From: Gammaproteobacteria bacterium
GTDB lineage: Bacteria > Pseudomonadota > Gammaproteobacteria > Steroidobacterales > GCA-2729495
DNA length: 44,367 nucleotides
Direction of reading: 5' to 3'
Assembly: GCA_030066665.1 (NCBI GenBank)
Contig: JASJBD010000016.1
Location: 1 to 44,367 of the forward strand
The notes under the pieces were generated by a model. It made no database searches and was not told the origin of the DNA. It was given only the letters and a program-made list of their open reading frames with translations. Of this stretch, positions 42,498-44,367 are shown one piece after another (within the stretch, counting starts at the first letter, position 1; each line of letters opens with the position of its first letter). The translations under genes were made by a program, and so were the position numbers.

Positions 42498-44367
42498 TTA
42501 CATAATGCTTTGCGATGCAACAACCGGCGGATCCGCATCGGCCGACGCATCCGCGCGCTCCCTCGGGCCGACTTTCACCAGCCACGCCCGCGGGAATTCG
42601 TCTATCCAGTCATCCAGCACTGCCTGGGCATCCGCTTCAGTGTCGAAAAACCCCAGTCGCAGCCGGTACCAGGTTTCCCCGTCGATGTCGGTCTCGGTGA
42701 TGTACAGCAGCTGATCCGACGGCACGTCGGTGGGCGGCGTCTCGATGGGTTCGAGTTCCGAATGCAGGTTGATCGCGTAACGACCAGTCGGAGTCTTCTC
42801 TTCAATGGCCGCGGCGGCTTGCTCGGTCACGGGTTGCGTCTCGCCCGGCTGATCAGCCATCGGCTCATCGATTACCGACTCTTCGGCGATTGCGGGTTCG
42901 GCCGGCTCATCCACTACCGGCTCATCGGCTACCGACTCTTCAGCAGTTGCGGTCGCAATGGTCGGCTCGACCGCTGGCTCAGCCGGCGCAGCCTCGGCCG
43001 GTGCCGGTTCCGCGGCCGGTTCCGGCACGATAGTCACCGGTTCGATTTGGTCAGCCTCCGGCTCAACTTCGGTATCCGCGACTGGTTCCGCGTCGACGAC
43101 AGGTTTGACGACTGGTTCGTCGACCGGTTCGACCTGCGGCTGCGCGTCGGTCCGGTACTGGCCTTCGATGACCGGTTGCTGGGCACCGGTCTTTTGCTGC
43201 TCGGGCGGTTGCGGCGGCCAGAAGTTGTCTTCGATCGTCGCCTCGATTTCCGCCGCGCGATCCAGCATTTCGCTTTCGTTTTCGTTAAACAGGCGCTGCG
43301 ACTCCTTGTTGAGCGCGACGACCTCAGGATCGAGCAGGCGCGGCGTAATGATGACGACCGTCTCGGTATTGAAAGTTGTTCGCGAGCGACTGGAGAATGC
43401 CCAGCGCAGGCCCGGGATATTTCCCAACACCGGGATACCGGCACGCGTCTCGGTCGTCGTATTGCGCATCAGCCCGCCGATGAAGATCGACTCGCCGCTC
43501 GACACCAGCAGCCGGGTCGTCACTTCAGTAGTAGTTTGCGACGGAATACCGTTTTCGTCGACGGTACCGGTGCTGACCTCCGGATGGATGTTCAGCAGGA
43601 TCTGGCCACTTTCGTCGATCGTCGGCGTGACCCGAAGGATCGTGCCGGACTCGAGGAATTCGATCGATTCGGTCGTGACCTGGTTGATCGTGGTCGTGAC
43701 GCGGTATCCCCGCCGATCACCGATAATGACTTCGGCTTCCTCGTTCACGACGGTGACGACTCTTGGCGACGCGAGATTGCGCACCCGACCATCGCTCTCC
43801 AGCGCACGCAGCGCCACCTCGATGTCTGAATCCAGGTAATTGAAGAAGAAACCGGCATTGCCGCTATTGCCGGGTGTCAGTAATCCCTGGATACCCAAGT
43901 CACCTTCACCGTTGCCGTTGGTGAACATGCCGTTCCAGTCGATACCGAACGACAGCTCATCGCTCAGCGCAATCTCGAGAATCTTCGCCTCGATCAGCAC
44001 CTGCGGCGGGCGCTTGTCCAGCTCATTGACCAGTCGATTGATCCGGTAGACGAATCCCGGCTGGTCCTCGACCACCAGCAGTTTCCGCTCCGGCAGCGCG
44101 GTGATATTGCCGAAATCAGACAAATAGTCGCCCAGCTTCGTCTCCAGTTGCGCCGGATCGGCATATTGAATCGGCATGGACTTCACGACGGTAAAGCTGC
44201 TGCCAGGCATCTTGCCGGCCTGCTGTTCCGGCATCACGAAGTAAGTCTGGTTGCGGCGTTCGACGAAAAACCCGGCTGCGGCTGCAATCGAACGAATCGC
44301 TTCGTCGAGCGTCACGTCGTACAGGTTAAACGACACATCCGCCTCAACATTTTCCGCGAGCAGGATG
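42498..44367 (-). CDS. MshL/PilQ-like secretin with C-terminal SPOR-like segment (5' end beyond window)
   Basis: About 623 residues are visible; the frame is open through the right edge, so the N-terminus is missing and an internal GTG at 44336 is not the start. The first visible part is an STN/N0-like domain (SFNLYDVTLDEAIRSIAAAAGF). An N1-like domain and the secretin core follow (VLIEAKILEIALSDELSFGIDW, RVRNLASPRVVTVVN, LLVSSGESIFIGGL, GIPVLGNIPGLRW, VVIITPRLL). After the core comes an unusual ~170-residue acidic linker rich in Pro, Ala, Val and Glu, then a SPOR-like tail, YRLRLGFFDTEADAQAVL. Secretins form outer-membrane gates for type IV/MSHA pili or type II secretion. A SPOR tail would tie this one to septal or glycan-stripped peptidoglycan. 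No other pilus gene is in view. Confidence 0.88.
   Translation of the reverse strand, partial: ILLAENVEADVSFNLYDVTLDEAIRSIAAAAGFFVERRNQTYFVMPEQQAGKMPGSSFTVVKSMPIQYADPAQLETKLGDYLSDFGNITALPERKLLVVEDQPGFVYRINRLVNELDKRPPQVLIEAKILEIALSDELSFGIDWNGMFTNGNGEGDLGIQGLLTPGNSGNAGFFFNYLDSDIEVALRALESDGRVRNLASPRVVTVVNEEAEVIIGDRRGYRVTTTINQVTTESIEFLESGTILRVTPTIDESGQILLNIHPEVSTGTVDENGIPSQTTTEVTTRLLVSSGESIFIGGLMRNTTTETRAGIPVLGNIPGLRWAFSSRSRTTFNTETVVIITPRLLDPEVVALNKESQRLFNENESEMLDRAAEIEATIEDNFWPPQPPEQQKTGAQQPVIEGQYRTDAQPQVEPVDEPVVKPVVDAEPVADTEVEPEADQIEPVTIVPEPAAEPAPAEAAPAEPAVEPTIATATAEESVADEPVVDEPAEPAIAEESVIDEPMADQPGETQPVTEQAAAAIEEKTPTGRYAINLHSELEPIETPPTDVPSDQLLYITETDIDGETWYRLRLGFFDTEADAQAVLDDWIDEFPRAWLVKVGPRERADASADADPPVVASQSIM

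Noticed and set aside
42333-43829. Plus-strand open frame of 498 codons opposite the secretin gene
   Set aside because: Repetitive Arg/Gly/Leu/Phe text that mirrors the acidic linker codons of the secretin; no domain and no ribosome site.

Overview
The window is one contiguous stretch of a GC-rich Gram-negative chromosome. The gene content points to a free-living, probably gammaproteobacterial heterotroph. It has a TonB-dependent receptor, lipoproteins, a Tat substrate, a PEP-CTERM-type (IPIPAA) sorting tail, an MSHA/type IV pilus-like secretin and many c-type cytochromes. I cannot fix the genus. I saw no rRNA, tRNA, CRISPR array, insertion sequence or phage gene. Genes are densely packed and often overlap by 1-4 bases, so most blocks look like operons.

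Left part (1-16.4 kb), metabolic genes. An M1 metallopeptidase (cut by the left edge) follows a ChaN-PDZ protein. A large TonB-dependent receptor is divergent from them. Next come a PEP-CTERM GDSL hydrolase with a clear terminator and, on the minus strand, a TreT-like trehalose synthase glycosyltransferase. Divergent from that is an operon of a Rieske oxygenase, an orphan Tat-exported molybdenum hydroxylase large subunit (IorB-like) and a His-rich chelatase-like exported protein. A convergent NAD(P)-binding protein, a wrecked TauD/TfdA dioxygenase gene and an exported amidohydrolase follow.

Middle (16-25.1 kb). A minus-strand AI-2E-family permease and CBS-domain protein are followed by a complete bacterial V-type ATPase operon in the order B-D-I-K-E-DUF2764-A. 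This is a circular permutation of the chlamydial-type order as I recall it. The K subunit keeps the residues that bind Na+ in the Enterococcus hirae rotor ring.

25.1-31.3 kb is the most striking block. It is a tightly overlapping minus-strand operon encoding, in transcription order, a membrane cytochrome b with two H-x13-H helices, a 21-haem cytochrome built of six tandem three-haem repeats, a 7-haem cytochrome, a large outer-membrane beta-barrel protein with AMIN-like, SPOR-like and TPR-like N-terminal regions, and a lipoprotein. Together these could form an electron path from the quinone pool through the periplasm to the outer membrane. That role is inferred.

Right part (31.3-44.4 kb). A plus-strand cluster encodes a mono-haem exported protein, a mono-haem LamG-type lipoprotein, a Tat-exported protein of unknown role and a methyltransferase flanked by a zinc ribbon and a PqqD-like tail. 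A convergent 1358-residue exported protein joins three copies of a ~180-residue beta module to a PQQ-type sugar dehydrogenase-like propeller and a di-haem domain. The window ends inside a secretin gene whose product carries an unusual acidic Pro/Ala/Val/Glu-rich linker and a C-terminal SPOR-like segment.
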